Part shown: in pieces, positions 8,960-17,144 of the stretch
How the letters are laid out: each line of letters begins with the position of its first letter
Numbering within the stretch: position 1 is the first letter of the stretch
NCBI GenBank assembly: GCA_965371855.1
Contig: CBDUZZ010000035.1
Location: forward strand, 1-46,993
Source: JAADEM01 sp965371855
GTDB taxonomy: Bacteria > Bacteroidota > Bacteroidia > Bacteroidales > Marinilabiliaceae
DNA: 46,993 bases
Direction: 5' to 3'
Made by a program: the position numbers and the translations under genes
The notes under the pieces: generated by a model
What the model saw: only the letters and a program-made list of their open reading frames with translations
Databases searched by the model: none
Told to the model about the DNA's origin: nothing

Positions 8960-10408
8960 ATGGCAGAAGATAAAAATAAGATACTTGATGAAGTAACTGA
9001 TAGTGAATATAAATACGGGTTCCATTCCGACATTGAGATGGATTTAATTCCAAAGGGATTGAGCGAGGATGTGGTTAGATTAATATCGGCTAAAAAGAAT
9101 GAACCGGAATTTATGCTTGATTTTCGCTTAAAATCATACCGGCAATGGAAGAAAATGAAGACTCCTAACTGGGCTCATCTGAATATCCCTGAGATAGATT
9201 TTAATGAGATAATTTATTATGCCGCTCCTAAAAAGAAGCCCGAACTGAAAAGTATAGATGAAGTTGATCCGGAGCTAAAGGCTACTTTTGAAAAGTTAGG
9301 AATTCCACTAGATGAGCAGAAAATGCTGGCCGGTGTTGCTGTTGATGCTATAATTGACAGTGTTTCAGTTAAGACGACCTTCAAAGAAACGTTGGCTGAA
9401 CATGGAATTATTTTTTGTTCTATAAGTGAGGCTATTCATGAATTTCCTGATCTTGTTAAAAAATATATTGGTTCGGTGGTCTCTTATGCCGATAACTACT
9501 TTGCTGCATTGAATTCTGCTGTTTTTAGTGATGGTTCGTTCGTTTATATCCCTAAAGGAGTGCGTTGTCCGATGGAGTTATCAACATATTTCAGGATAAA
9601 TGCAATGAATACCGGGCAGTTTGAGCGTACATTAATCGTGGCCGAAGATGATAGTTATGTTAGTTATCTGGAAGGGTGTACTGCTCCACAGCGTGATGAA
9701 AATCAATTGCATGCTGCGATAGTTGAGATAGTTATTATGGAACAGGCTGAAGTGAAGTATTCTACTGTTCAGAACTGGTACCCAGGCGATAAGAATGGTA
9801 AAGGTGGTATATTCAACTTTGTTACGAAACGTGCTCTTTGTAAGGGTGACTATTCAAAAATATCATGGACACAGGTTGAAACAGGATCAGCAATAACATG
9901 GAAGTATCCGAGTTGTATTTTAATGGGCGATCATAGTGTCGGGGAGTTTTATTCGGTGGCTGTTACCAATAATTATCAACAGGCTGATACAGGAACGAAG
10001 ATGATACATCTCGGTAAAAATACACGGAGCCTTATTATTTCGAAAGGTGTGTCGGCAGGCAAAAGTCAAAATAGTTACCGTGGGTTGGTAAAAGTGGCTA
10101 AGAAAGCCGGAAATGCACGTAACTTTTCGCAATGTGACTCTTTGCTACTTGGTGATAAATGTGGAGCCCATACATTCCCTTATCTTGACGTTCACAACAA
10201 TTCGGCACTGGTTGAGCACGAAGCAACAACCTCGAAAATAGGTGAAGATCAGATATTTTATTGTAATCAAAGGGGTATCTCTACAGAGGATGCTATAGGA
10301 TTGATAGTTAATGGTTATGTGAAAGATGTAATCAACCAATTACCTATGGAATTTGCTGTTGAAGCTCAGAAATTGTTGCAGATAAGCCTTGAAGGAAGCG
10401 TAGGGTAA
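8960..10408 (+). CDS. sufB: Fe-S cluster assembly protein SufB
   Basis: A 482-residue SufB, the scaffold subunit of the SufBC2D complex on which Fe-S clusters are built in the cytoplasm. Characteristic blocks are visible: YIPKGVRCPMELSTYFRIN, SYLEGCTAPQRDENQLHAA, SWTQVETGSAITWKYPSC, GVSAGKSQNSYRG and GDKCGAHTFPYLDVHN. The C-terminal helix-turn region follows (STEDAIGLIVNGYVKDVINQ). The start at 8960 (MAEDKNK) is preferred over an upstream TTG because the extra 12 residues have no counterpart in the family. It heads a suf cluster with sufC and sufD. The desulfurase SufS and SufE are not in this window. Confidence 0.97.
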   Translation: MAEDKNKILDEVTDSEYKYGFHSDIEMDLIPKGLSEDVVRLISAKKNEPEFMLDFRLKSYRQWKKMKTPNWAHLNIPEIDFNEIIYYAAPKKKPELKSIDEVDPELKATFEKLGIPLDEQKMLAGVAVDAIIDSVSVKTTFKETLAEHGIIFCSISEAIHEFPDLVKKYIGSVVSYADNYFAALNSAVFSDGSFVYIPKGVRCPMELSTYFRINAMNTGQFERTLIVAEDDSYVSYLEGCTAPQRDENQLHAAIVEIVIMEQAEVKYSTVQNWYPGDKNGKGGIFNFVTKRALCKGDYSKISWTQVETGSAITWKYPSCILMGDHSVGEFYSVAVTNNYQQADTGTKMIHLGKNTRSLIISKGVSAGKSQNSYRGLVKVAKKAGNARNFSQCDSLLLGDKCGAHTFPYLDVHNNSALVEHEATTSKIGEDQIFYCNQRGISTEDAIGLIVNGYVKDVINQLPMEFAVEAQKLLQISLEGSVG

Positions 10409-10445
10409 TTGTTAGTGGTGAGTGGTTTTTTAGTTAACGAATATA

Positions 10446-10491
10446 AGTCACGGGGTGACTTCACGAATATTTAGGTAGTCACCCCGTGACT
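10446..10491. repeat. GGGGTGAC hairpin repeat, copy 2
   Basis: A perfect 15-bp inverted repeat: AGTCACGGGGTGACT and its exact complement AGTCACCCCGTGACT, with a 16-nt loop, in the sufB-sufC gap. Relative to copy 1, the fourth base is C instead of G and the opposite arm carries the compensating change, so pairing is preserved. It could affect sufB/sufC mRNA processing. Confidence 0.85.
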
Positions 10492-10529
10492 ATCATAGAA
10501 ATAGTCAATATAAAATATACAATCAAAAG

Positions 10530-11282
10530 ATGTTAGAAATAAAAAACTTACATGCAAGTATAGAAGGGAAAGAGATACTCAGAGGAATTAATTTAAAAGT
10601 AAAACCGGGGGAGATACATGCTATTATGGGTCCTAACGGCTCAGGAAAGAGTACTTTAGCCTCGGTGTTGACAGGTAATGACAAGTTTGAAGTTGTTGAA
10701 GGGGAGGTGCTCTTTAACGATAAGAACTTACTTGACCTTCCTCCTGAAGACAGAGCCAGAGAAGGTGTCTTCTTAAGCTTTCAGTATCCTGTTGAAATTC
10801 CGGGAGTAAGTATGGTTAACTTTATGCGTACTGCCCTTAATGAGCATAGGAAATACAGGGGGGAAGAGCCTTTGTCGGCGAGTACGTTTCTTAAATTAAT
10901 GCGTGAAAAAAAGAAACTTGTTGAGATAGATTCCAAACTTACAAACCGATCGGTTAATGAGGGTTTCTCAGGAGGAGAAAAAAAGAAAAATGAGATTTTT
11001 CAGATGGCGATGCTTGAGCCCAAACTGGCTATTCTTGACGAAACAGACTCAGGATTAGACATTGATGCTTTGCGAATTGTCGCTAATGGCGTTAACAAAC
11101 TTAAAAGGCCTGATAATGCAGTAATTGTAATTACTCATTATCAAAGATTGCTTGATTATATTATTCCGGATTTTGTACATGTATTGTATCAGGGGCGTAT
11201 AGTGAAATCGGCGGGTAAAGAACTTGCATTTGAGTTGGAAGAGAAAGGATATGACTGGATTAAGAAGGAGCTTGAGGATTAG
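10530..11282 (+). CDS. sufC: Fe-S assembly ATPase SufC
   Basis: A 250-residue ABC-type ATPase that drives conformational change of the SufBCD scaffold; it is cytoplasmic and not a transporter. The Walker A motif GPNGSGKST lies at residues 34-42, the Q-loop in SFQYPVEIPGVSM, the signature in GFSGGEKKKNEIFQM, and Walker B/D-loop in LAILDETDSGLDIDAL. The switch His is in ITHYQRLL. All SufC-typical elements are intact and the length is normal. It lies between sufB and sufD. The flanking intergenic gaps (about 120 and 155 bp) carry a hairpin repeat and a word-repeat tract, unusually large for a suf operon. Confidence 0.97.
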   Translation: MLEIKNLHASIEGKEILRGINLKVKPGEIHAIMGPNGSGKSTLASVLTGNDKFEVVEGEVLFNDKNLLDLPPEDRAREGVFLSFQYPVEIPGVSMVNFMRTALNEHRKYRGEEPLSASTFLKLMREKKKLVEIDSKLTNRSVNEGFSGGEKKKNEIFQMAMLEPKLAILDETDSGLDIDALRIVANGVNKLKRPDNAVIVITHYQRLLDYIIPDFVHVLYQGRIVKSAGKELAFELEEKGYDWIKKELED

Positions 11283-11398
11283 TTGATGTGTTGATTAATT
11301 GATGTGATAATGATATCAGGTTAACCTTTGAGCGACCCAAAGACCTCAAAGCGTCAATTGTAAGTTGGACAAATAAGTGTAATTAAAAGTGTGTTTTT

Positions 11399-11436
11399 AA
11401 AAGCTAAAGGCTGTAAGCTAATAGCTAAAAGCTAAC
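11399..11436. repeat. Quasi-tandem AGCTAA word tract before sufD
   Basis: Degenerate iterations of AGCTAA(A/T)(A/G)G: the tract contains AAGCTAAAGG, TAAGCTAATAG and CTAAAAGCTAAC, and it ends only a few bases before the sufD ATG. The 11283-11398 stretch also has reiterated TTGATGTG words and a CTTTGAG/CTCAAAG inverted repeat, but no gene. Confidence 0.6.
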
Positions 11437-11439
11437 AAA

Positions 11440-12834
11440 ATGAACATTACAAAAAGAATAGAGAATATAAAAGAGCAATATATTGAGCTTTATAACCAAA
11501 ATAAAGTTCACCTGACTAATCATGCTTCACATGAAGTAAATGTCTATAGGGAGGCAAGTCTTCGAAGCTTCGAAAAGTCAGGTGTGCCGTCCGATAAAGA
11601 TGAGGATTACAGATATACCAACATACAACCATTTTTGAGGGGTACATTTGATTTTAATTTTTCTCATCAGGATGTTGAAACACCGTTGAGTGATGTTTTT
11701 AAATGTGATGTGTCAGCATTGGAGTCATATTCTGTTTATGTTATTAATGGTTGGTACTCAGCAAAGAATAAAATTGAAGGAACTCTTCCTGAAGGTGTTT
11801 GTTTTTGTAGTATGGCTGAAGGCTCTTATAGATTTCCGGAGATATTTGAGAAATATTACGGCAAAGCTGCTCTAATTGAGCGTGACGGATTCACAGCTCT
11901 TAATGGTATGTTCGCACAAGATGGAGTATTTATATATATTCCGAAAAATGTTGTTCTCGACAAACCTTTGCAGATAGTTAATATTTTAACCGGAGATAGT
12001 GATCAGGTTGTTTTTCAGCGCAACCTGGTTGTGATGGAAGAGAATAGCCAGGCTAAGATTCTAGTTTGTGACCACACTCTAACTCCAAGTAAATATGTAG
12101 TAAATACCGTTACGGAAGTTTTTGCATCGGAGAGTGTTATTTTGGACTATTATACTTTGCAAAATCAACATAATATGACTACTCAGGTTGCAGGTGTTTT
12201 TGTTGAGCAAAAATCTTCATCAAGCGTAATGACTAATAACCTTACACTCCATGCAGGTATCTCACGCAATAACATCTATTATAAACTGAATGGGGAACAT
12301 TGTGAAAGTCATTTGTACGGTCTCTATGTGACCGATAAAAATCAGCATGTAGATAATTTCACTTTTATTGATCATGCAAAACCTAATTGTACAAGTACCG
12401 AGTTGTTTAAAGGTGTTATGGACGATAGGGCAACAGGTGCTTTTACCGGTAGAGTACTGGTTCGTAAAGATTCACAGAACACAAATGCTTATCAGTCAAA
12501 TAACAATATATTGCTTACTGATTTAGCTCGCATAAGTACACGTCCTCAATTGGAGATATATGCTGATGATGTAAAATGTAGCCATGGTGCTACCGTTGGT
12601 CAATTGGATGACGAGGCTATGTTTTATTTGCGTTCACGGGGAATTAGCGAGGAGGAATCACGGATATTGTTAATGTATGCTTTTGCATATGAAGTTATAG
12701 ACAAAATACGGGTAGAACCCTTGAAAGAACAAATCAGGGATCTCGCAGAGAAACGTTTCAGAGGAGAATTTGATAAATGTGATTTTTGCGTTGTCTGTGG
12801 TGAGTCTGCTTCTCATTCATTAAATTGCTTCTGA
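11440..12834 (+). CDS. sufD: Fe-S cluster assembly protein SufD
   Basis: A 464-residue SufD, partner of SufB in the scaffold complex and implicated in iron acquisition. The family core is clear: FIYIPKNVVLDKPLQI, the SufBD beta-helix region, then FKGVMDDRATGAFTGRVLV, QSNNNILL and CSHGATVGQLDDEAMFYLRSR ahead of the terminal helices. The C-terminal extension is notable: after KRFRGEFDKC it continues with DFCVVCGESASHSLNCF, giving four Cys in about 18 residues, which could bind metal or a cluster. No sufS or sufE follows; instead the DUF134 gene starts about 110 bp downstream. Confidence 0.96.
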   Translation: MNITKRIENIKEQYIELYNQNKVHLTNHASHEVNVYREASLRSFEKSGVPSDKDEDYRYTNIQPFLRGTFDFNFSHQDVETPLSDVFKCDVSALESYSVYVINGWYSAKNKIEGTLPEGVCFCSMAEGSYRFPEIFEKYYGKAALIERDGFTALNGMFAQDGVFIYIPKNVVLDKPLQIVNILTGDSDQVVFQRNLVVMEENSQAKILVCDHTLTPSKYVVNTVTEVFASESVILDYYTLQNQHNMTTQVAGVFVEQKSSSSVMTNNLTLHAGISRNNIYYKLNGEHCESHLYGLYVTDKNQHVDNFTFIDHAKPNCTSTELFKGVMDDRATGAFTGRVLVRKDSQNTNAYQSNNNILLTDLARISTRPQLEIYADDVKCSHGATVGQLDDEAMFYLRSRGISEEESRILLMYAFAYEVIDKIRVEPLKEQIRDLAEKRFRGEFDKCDFCVVCGESASHSLNCF

Positions 12835-12945
12835 TAAAGTGTACTGAGAATCTATATTTAAGCAAGCTTTTTCTTATTTTTCTGTAAAAACATTTGTGTT
12901 TTGCACATATGTTCATTATATTTATGTGATCAAATAGATAAAATA

Positions 12946-13380
12946 ATGGCACGACCGAAAAATTACAGAATAGTGTTTGAACCACCTCTTTATAAAGTCT
13001 TTACTCCACAAGGAGGGGCAGACAGGCCTCTGGAGCAGGTGCATGTCAGTTTGGACGAGTTTGAAGCTGTTCGTTTGGCTGATTATACCGGGCTTACTCA
13101 CGCAGAAGCATCGGAAGCTATGGAGATATCACGTTCTACATTTTCCAGATTGATTGAAAAAGCCAGGAATAAATTAGCCGATATTGTTATTAACGGAAAG
13201 CAATTAATCATTGAGGGAGGGAATGTTCATTTTAGGAATAATATTATTAAGTGTTTGGATTGCAAGATCCTGTACAAAACAAAAATAGAAGAGTGTGTTA
13301 CGGAGTGTCCTGCGTGTCATTCAAATAATCTGATGGATTTTGCCGGTAGTTATGGGCATGGGGATTGCTGTGTTTCGTAG
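12946..13380 (+). CDS. DUF134 (UPF0251) family DNA-binding protein
   Basis: A 144-residue protein of the DUF134 family. The start MARPKNYRIVFEPP is the typical N-terminus, so I discard an upstream TTG. Residues about 40-85 form a sigma-70 region 4-like helix-turn-helix (LDEFEAVRLADYTGLTHAEA, then SRSTFSRLIEKAR). The C-terminus has two Cys pairs, CLDCK and CPACH, that could form a zinc ribbon or bind a cluster, plus a terminal HGDCC. It probably regulates transcription of the cluster that follows; the ligand is unknown. In other bacteria DUF134 genes often neighbour small metal-cofactor or NifX-like proteins, which fits the metal-related neighbours here. Confidence 0.88.
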   Translation: MARPKNYRIVFEPPLYKVFTPQGGADRPLEQVHVSLDEFEAVRLADYTGLTHAEASEAMEISRSTFSRLIEKARNKLADIVINGKQLIIEGGNVHFRNNIIKCLDCKILYKTKIEECVTECPACHSNNLMDFAGSYGHGDCCVS

Positions 13381-13402
13381 ATTGTTAAACAATAAAAAAA
13401 TA

Positions 13403-13630
13403 ATGATCATGGGTTTATTTGGTAAAGGAATTAACAAAGGTAGTGGACAAGGACTTGGCCGCGGTGGTGGTCAGGGCAGGAATAATGGTGGAGGTTTTGG
13501 TATTGGCGGATATTGTGTTTGCGCTAAATGTGGGGCTAAGGTGTCGCATGATCAGGGAGTGAAATGTACAAGAATCAAATGCCCTAAATGCGGGCATACA
13601 ATGGTTAGAGAAGAACTGTTAAACAAATGA
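13403..13630 (+). CDS. Glycine-rich zinc-ribbon protein
   Basis: A 75-residue protein starting at 13403 (MIMGLFGKG) or two codons later. Residues about 10-40 are a low-complexity Gly/Gln/Arg/Asn stretch (GSGQGLGRGGGQGRNNGGG). It is followed by a zinc ribbon with CAKCGAK and CPKCGHT plus two further Cys (YCVC, KCTRIKC). The ribbon end HTMVREELL is like that of small DUF134-associated proteins. A role as a metal-binding or Fe-S accessory protein is inferred only from composition and from its position between DUF134 and the cupin. The start region overlaps nothing; the gap to DUF134 is about 20 bp, so they share an operon. Confidence 0.75.
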   Translation: MIMGLFGKGINKGSGQGLGRGGGQGRNNGGGFGIGGYCVCAKCGAKVSHDQGVKCTRIKCPKCGHTMVREELLNK

Positions 13631-13648
13631 TAATTGGAGGATGATGAA

Positions 13649-13969
13649 ATGAAAAACATAGTAAATTTATTTGATGATCAGAATTGGGAAGATGCTGATG
13701 AGTATTATGATGGAACAAAAAGAAAACTGTTAAGAGATGAAAACGGTGCAAAAACAGTACTGCTTAAATTCCCTGCAGGCTTTAAAATAGCTCCTCATTC
13801 TCATATCACTACAGAGCAACATTTTGTTCTCGAGGGAGAATATGACAGTAACGGACAATCATTTATAGCAGGCTCATATCAAATATTTTATCCACACGAA
13901 GAACATGGTCCATTCGAGTCAAAAAATGGTGCTTTAATATTGGTAATTTGGGATCCGTTGGTGAAGTAG
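13649..13969 (+). CDS. Small cupin-domain protein
   Basis: A 106-residue single-domain cupin. The metal-binding motifs are visible: first motif FKIAPHSHITTEQHFVLEGEY (two His, Glu, His), second motif around FYPHEEHGPFES. The start at 13649 (MKNIVNLF) is supported by a GGAGG Shine-Dalgarno 8 nt upstream, one of few clear ones in the window. Cupins of this kind bind divalent metals and small ligands or act as anti-sigma/sensor modules (ChrR-like). The exact role is unknown. It is the third gene of the cluster and precedes the membrane exporter by about 25 bp. Confidence 0.82.
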   Translation: MKNIVNLFDDQNWEDADEYYDGTKRKLLRDENGAKTVLLKFPAGFKIAPHSHITTEQHFVLEGEYDSNGQSFIAGSYQIFYPHEEHGPFESKNGALILVIWDPLVK

Positions 13970-13993
13970 GTGCAGAATAAATAATACATATAC

Positions 13994-15049
13994 ATGGAGT
14001 TAGATTTTTTCTTTAATGCATTAATGGAGATATTTCATAGTTTTAAGCATGCCATCATGATAACAGGTTTTGTGTTTGTTATGATGTTAGTTATTGAGTA
14101 TATAAATGTTCAGACAAATGGTATCTGGCAAAATAAGATATCTAATAACCGTTGGAAACAATATTTGTTGGCTGCATTGTTAGGTGCCATACCGGGGTGT
14201 TTGGGAGCCTTTACTGCTGTTGCTCTGTTTTCTCACAGGCTTATCTCATTTGGAGCTATTGTTACAGCAATGATTGTAACCAGTGGCGATGAGGCTTTTG
14301 TTATGTTGGCTATGTTTCCTCAGAAGGCTCTGTTGTTAACCGGTTTTCTTTTTGTTATCAGTATTCTTGCCGGCTATATTTCCGATTTAGTATACAAACC
14401 TAAAAAATTATTGGCAGAATTTTCTGATCGCAATTTCCCTTTACATAAAGAGGAGAGGTGTGGATGTTTCAGGAAAGACACTTTTTTCGCGCAACTGATA
14501 CACCCTACACAACCACGTCTGCTGTTATTTTTACTTGTAGCTTTCCTGCTTATTGCTGTTTTAACAGGGGTTTTGGCAGGTGATGAAGAATCCTGGATAA
14601 AGATTACACTTTACGTAGTTATAGGGTTTTCGCTTTTTATAGTTATTTCAGTACCGGATCATTTTTTGCGAAAACATTTGTGGGATCATATCGTGAAAAA
14701 GCATATCCCACGTATATTTTTATGGACTTTCGGAACCTTACTGGTAATGGCTGTGCTATTGAATTACCTCAATGTTCAGCAGTTGCTTTCTGATAATATG
14801 TTAATAGTTTTAATTGTCGCTGTTCTGATTGGTATTATTCCCGAGTCAGGTCCACATTTAGTGTTTGTTACGCTTTTCGCTACCGGGCAGTTACCGTTCA
14901 GTATCCTTTTGGCATCTTCCATTGCTCAGGACGGACATGGGATGTTACCACTTCTGGCAGAATCGAAAAGAAGTTTTTTGGCCGTTAAGGTTACAAATAT
15001 AATCTTTGCATTCATTGCAGGTTTATCAGGCTACTTATTAGGATATTAA
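13994..15049 (+). CDS. Putative ten-helix heavy-metal/manganese exporter (ArsP_2 family)
   Basis: A 351-residue inner-membrane protein with roughly ten hydrophobic helices in two halves. Both inverted-repeat half motifs of the family annotated as 'putative manganese transporter' or '10TM heavy-metal exporter' are present: IPGCLGAFTAVALFSH with TSGDEAFVMLAMFP in the first half, and IPESGPHLVFVTLFATGQLP with IAQDGHGMLPLL in the second. The central loop holds HKEERCGC, a potential metal-binding patch. It ends the DUF134 - zinc ribbon - cupin cluster, supporting a metal-homeostasis theme. The transported ion cannot be read from sequence. Confidence 0.85.
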   Translation: MELDFFFNALMEIFHSFKHAIMITGFVFVMMLVIEYINVQTNGIWQNKISNNRWKQYLLAALLGAIPGCLGAFTAVALFSHRLISFGAIVTAMIVTSGDEAFVMLAMFPQKALLLTGFLFVISILAGYISDLVYKPKKLLAEFSDRNFPLHKEERCGCFRKDTFFAQLIHPTQPRLLLFLLVAFLLIAVLTGVLAGDEESWIKITLYVVIGFSLFIVISVPDHFLRKHLWDHIVKKHIPRIFLWTFGTLLVMAVLLNYLNVQQLLSDNMLIVLIVAVLIGIIPESGPHLVFVTLFATGQLPFSILLASSIAQDGHGMLPLLAESKRSFLAVKVTNIIFAFIAGLSGYLLGY

Positions 15050-15274
15050 CCTGAGTTATTAAAGAGCTTCTAATAAAATTGGAAAACAGATATCGTTCTA
15101 ATGAAATTTTCTTTTTTCTATATCTTTTCCAGCTACTTACATCGCTGGCTGTAATATAGCCTGTCAATGGCGGTTGCTATTGTTTGGTAAATGTTATTGT
15201 AATACTGGTTCAATTAAAAGGTTGTGGAGAACATAATTATTAGGATTAATTTATAATGGCATATTGAACTCAGG
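15050..15274. repeat. Noncoding gap bounded by a short inverted repeat
   Basis: CCTGAGTT (15050-15057) and AACTCAGG (15267-15274) are perfect 8-bp complements enclosing about 210 bp with no gene. An internal CAGC/GCTG hairpin lies near 15130-15155. It could be a decayed small element, or simply convergent gene ends with chance complementarity. Confidence 0.3.
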
Positions 15275-15277
15275 CTT

Positions 15278-15814
15278 TTACTCTTTCACTTCAAGTTCTT
15301 CTTTATACTTTTTTGCCAGTTGTGCTAAGAATTTACTGAAATGCTTTATTGCATCCTCTGTTCCTTCCGAAATATTTTTGCCTTGTAGTTTTAACAGAAA
15401 AGAAGAGTAGATTGCCGAAATACAGGCTTCAACATCGTTGTTGTATTTATTGTTGCTTTTATTGTCAAAGTCTTTTATCAGTACTGCAACCGAATTGAAG
15501 TTATGTTTGTATGCTGTCTCAGAAGGGTTATTTAGTAGTTGGTCATGTAATCTGTTAACGTCATTCAGGGTGTTTGTAATAAACTGCAAGTGTCCGTTTT
15601 TTTCTTTTTTCTCTGTTTTTATCATCTCAACAAGATTCTCCCACCACTGTTTTATCTGTTCCATTACTTCAGCGGGTTGGTTGTATTGATTTATGATATT
15701 TTTTTCAATTTCATTCATATCTAAATTATATGCCCTTGCCATATCTTCAACCTGCCACATATAAATTATGTACTCTATTATATTGTTCTCTTTTTTCTGC
15801 TGTGCTATGATCAT
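15278..15814 (-). CDS. DUF4924 family protein
   Basis: A 178-residue all-helical soluble protein. The N-terminal block NIIEYIIYMWQVEDMARAY and the middle LQFITNTLNDVNRLHDQLL match the DUF4924 family, a Bacteroidota protein of unknown function. It contains no signal peptide or membrane segment and is rich in Lys, Glu and Asn. It is convergent with the exporter gene upstream and transcribed in the same direction as hslR and pth, but separated from them by a repeat element. Confidence 0.8.
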   Translation of the reverse strand: MIIAQQKKENNIIEYIIYMWQVEDMARAYNLDMNEIEKNIINQYNQPAEVMEQIKQWWENLVEMIKTEKKEKNGHLQFITNTLNDVNRLHDQLLNNPSETAYKHNFNSVAVLIKDFDNKSNNKYNNDVEACISAIYSSFLLKLQGKNISEGTEDAIKHFSKFLAQLAKKYKEELEVKE

Positions 15815-15850
15815 CTTGAGTTGTTTATTCGTTTATCTATTTAGTTTCTG

Positions 15851-15980
15851 CAAGAAAACTATCAAATTTAGAGGTTTGCGTCATTGCGAACGAGGTACGA
15901 GTGAAGCAATCTCAATTGAATATCAATAGATTGCTTCGTCCTATCGTCCTCGCAATGACGACACTAACTTAGTTTTCTTG
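15851..15980. mobile_element. MITE-like palindromic element with GTCATTGCGA core, copy 1
   Basis: Outer inverted repeats CAAGAAAACTA (15851-15861) and TAGTTTTCTTG (15970-15980) enclose a long imperfect palindrome. Its left half has CGTCATTGCGA and GAAGCAATCT; its right half has GATTGCTTCG and TCGCAATGACG. It contains no coding capacity. The inner core is shared with 24218-24350, which has different ends. Confidence 0.75.
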
Positions 15981-15987
15981 TAAGCAC

Positions 15988-16082
15988 TAATTTACCATTT
16001 ATCATTAACATTTTATCACTAACCATTAACAATTAACCATTAACAATTAACCATTAACAATTTATCATTAACCATTAATCAT
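15988..16082. repeat. ATTAACAATTAACC word tract at the end of hslR
   Basis: About nine near-identical iterations of ATTAAC(A/C) words interspersed with TTTATC. The tract overlaps the last codons of hslR: its stop and the final residues Ile-Asn-Gly are encoded by one of the words, so the tract seems to have grown into, or set, the gene end. Confidence 0.75.
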
Positions 16083-16451
16083 TTTATCTATATCTCTTCG
16101 TTCTTTTTTTGTTGGTCTTCCTAATCCTTTATTCCTGCCCTGAGAATGTGCCAGTCTTGTTATTTCCAGTATCTCCAGTTGATCAGGAGGAGTAATGTCT
16201 TTTATGAAACCAGGTGTTAGTTTAGCACCCATTCTTTTTTCGGCTACAGCAATTATTTCAAACGATCTTGTGACAGGAGGTGTTTTTATACTTACCGTAT
16301 CGCCTGCTTTCACTGTTCTGGATGATTTGGCAGTTGTTCCGTCAATACTTACTCTACCCTTTTTGCAAGACTCAGCTGCAGAACTACGGGTTTTAAATAA
16401 GCGTACCGCCCATAGAAACTTATCTATTCTGACATTCTCCGGGTTTCTCAT
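16068..16451 (-). CDS. hslR: S4-domain RNA-binding protein (Hsp15/HslR-like)
   Basis: A 127-residue RNA-binding protein. The S4 domain occupies residues about 6-70: IDKFLWAVRLFKTRSSAAESC, then KKGRVSIDG and KAGDTVSIK. A basic C-terminal extension ends GLGRPTKKERRDIDKM. Proteins of this family bind stalled 50S subunits carrying peptidyl-tRNA and help recycle them. This fits its position next to pth (peptidyl-tRNA hydrolase) and rplY (ribosomal protein), all on the minus strand. It is separated from pth by about 60 bp and probably belongs to the same transcript. Confidence 0.9.
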   Translation of the reverse strand: MRNPENVRIDKFLWAVRLFKTRSSAAESCKKGRVSIDGTTAKSSRTVKAGDTVSIKTPPVTRSFEIIAVAEKRMGAKLTPGFIKDITPPDQLEILEITRLAHSQGRNKGLGRPTKKERRDIDKMING

Positions 16452-16514
16452 CTCATTTTTAAGTTAATATGAATTGTTTTTTTTATTCAACAGATAAACA
16501 GATGAACAAATAAA

Positions 16515-17078
16515 CTATTTGTTATTGAACTGATTCATAGTTTGGGCTGTGCCAATTGTACCAAAATTTTTTATAATCTGAATAGCTCGCTCCATTTTCT
16601 CAGTTAATATCTCTTTTTCATCACTGTCCCATTTGCCCAGCACATAGTCAACTTGTTGGCCTCTTGAAAATTCATTTCCAATTCCAAATCGTAATCTGGC
16701 ATAATTAGTAGTTCCCAGAATACTCTGGATGCTTTTTAGCCCGTTGTGGCCGGCATCGCCACCTTTGGGTTTTATTCGTAGTGTTCCAAACGGAAGAGCA
16801 AGGTCATCAACAACAATGAGGAGGTTATTCACTTGAATTTTTTCTTTTTGCATCCAGTAGTTAATCGCTCTCCCGCTTAAATTTACATAGGTATTAGGTT
16901 TTAACAAAATGAAGCTTCTTCCTTTGAACCGGTAATTAACAACATATCCATATCTTTTTTCTTCAAAGCTAAGGTTATTTTGTTTTGCCATTTCGTCTAA
17001 AATGTTAAAACCAATGTTATGTCTTGTGTGAGAATATTCCGTTCCAATATTTCCGAGCCCTGCAATAAGATATTTCAT
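16515..17078 (-). CDS. pth: Peptidyl-tRNA hydrolase
   Basis: A 187-residue cytoplasmic enzyme that cleaves peptidyl-tRNA released from ribosomes. Family landmarks are the N-terminal GLGNIGTEYSHTRHNIGF, with the catalytic His in TRHNIG, FILLKPNTYVNLSG, IVVDDLALPFGTLRIKPKGG with the conserved Asp, and AGHNGLKSI. Length is normal. It lies just below rplY, an adjacency common in bacteria, but an intrinsic terminator lies in the gap, so most transcription is probably uncoupled. Confidence 0.97.
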   Translation of the reverse strand: MKYLIAGLGNIGTEYSHTRHNIGFNILDEMAKQNNLSFEEKRYGYVVNYRFKGRSFILLKPNTYVNLSGRAINYWMQKEKIQVNNLLIVVDDLALPFGTLRIKPKGGDAGHNGLKSIQSILGTTNYARLRFGIGNEFSRGQQVDYVLGKWDSDEKEILTEKMERAIQIIKNFGTIGTAQTMNQFNNK

Positions 17079-17095
17079 TTCTGTAAATTTAGCAA

Positions 17096-17125
17096 TAAAA
17101 AAAGCCGGTAATAAATACCGGCTTT
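17096..17125 (-). terminator. Intrinsic terminator after rplY
   Basis: On the minus strand a perfect 10-bp stem (AAAGCCGGTA with TACCGGCTTT, 5-nt loop) is followed by a run of seven T. It lies between rplY and pth. Confidence 0.9.
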
Positions 17126-17144
17126 CTGTTCCGTGAATTCCGGA

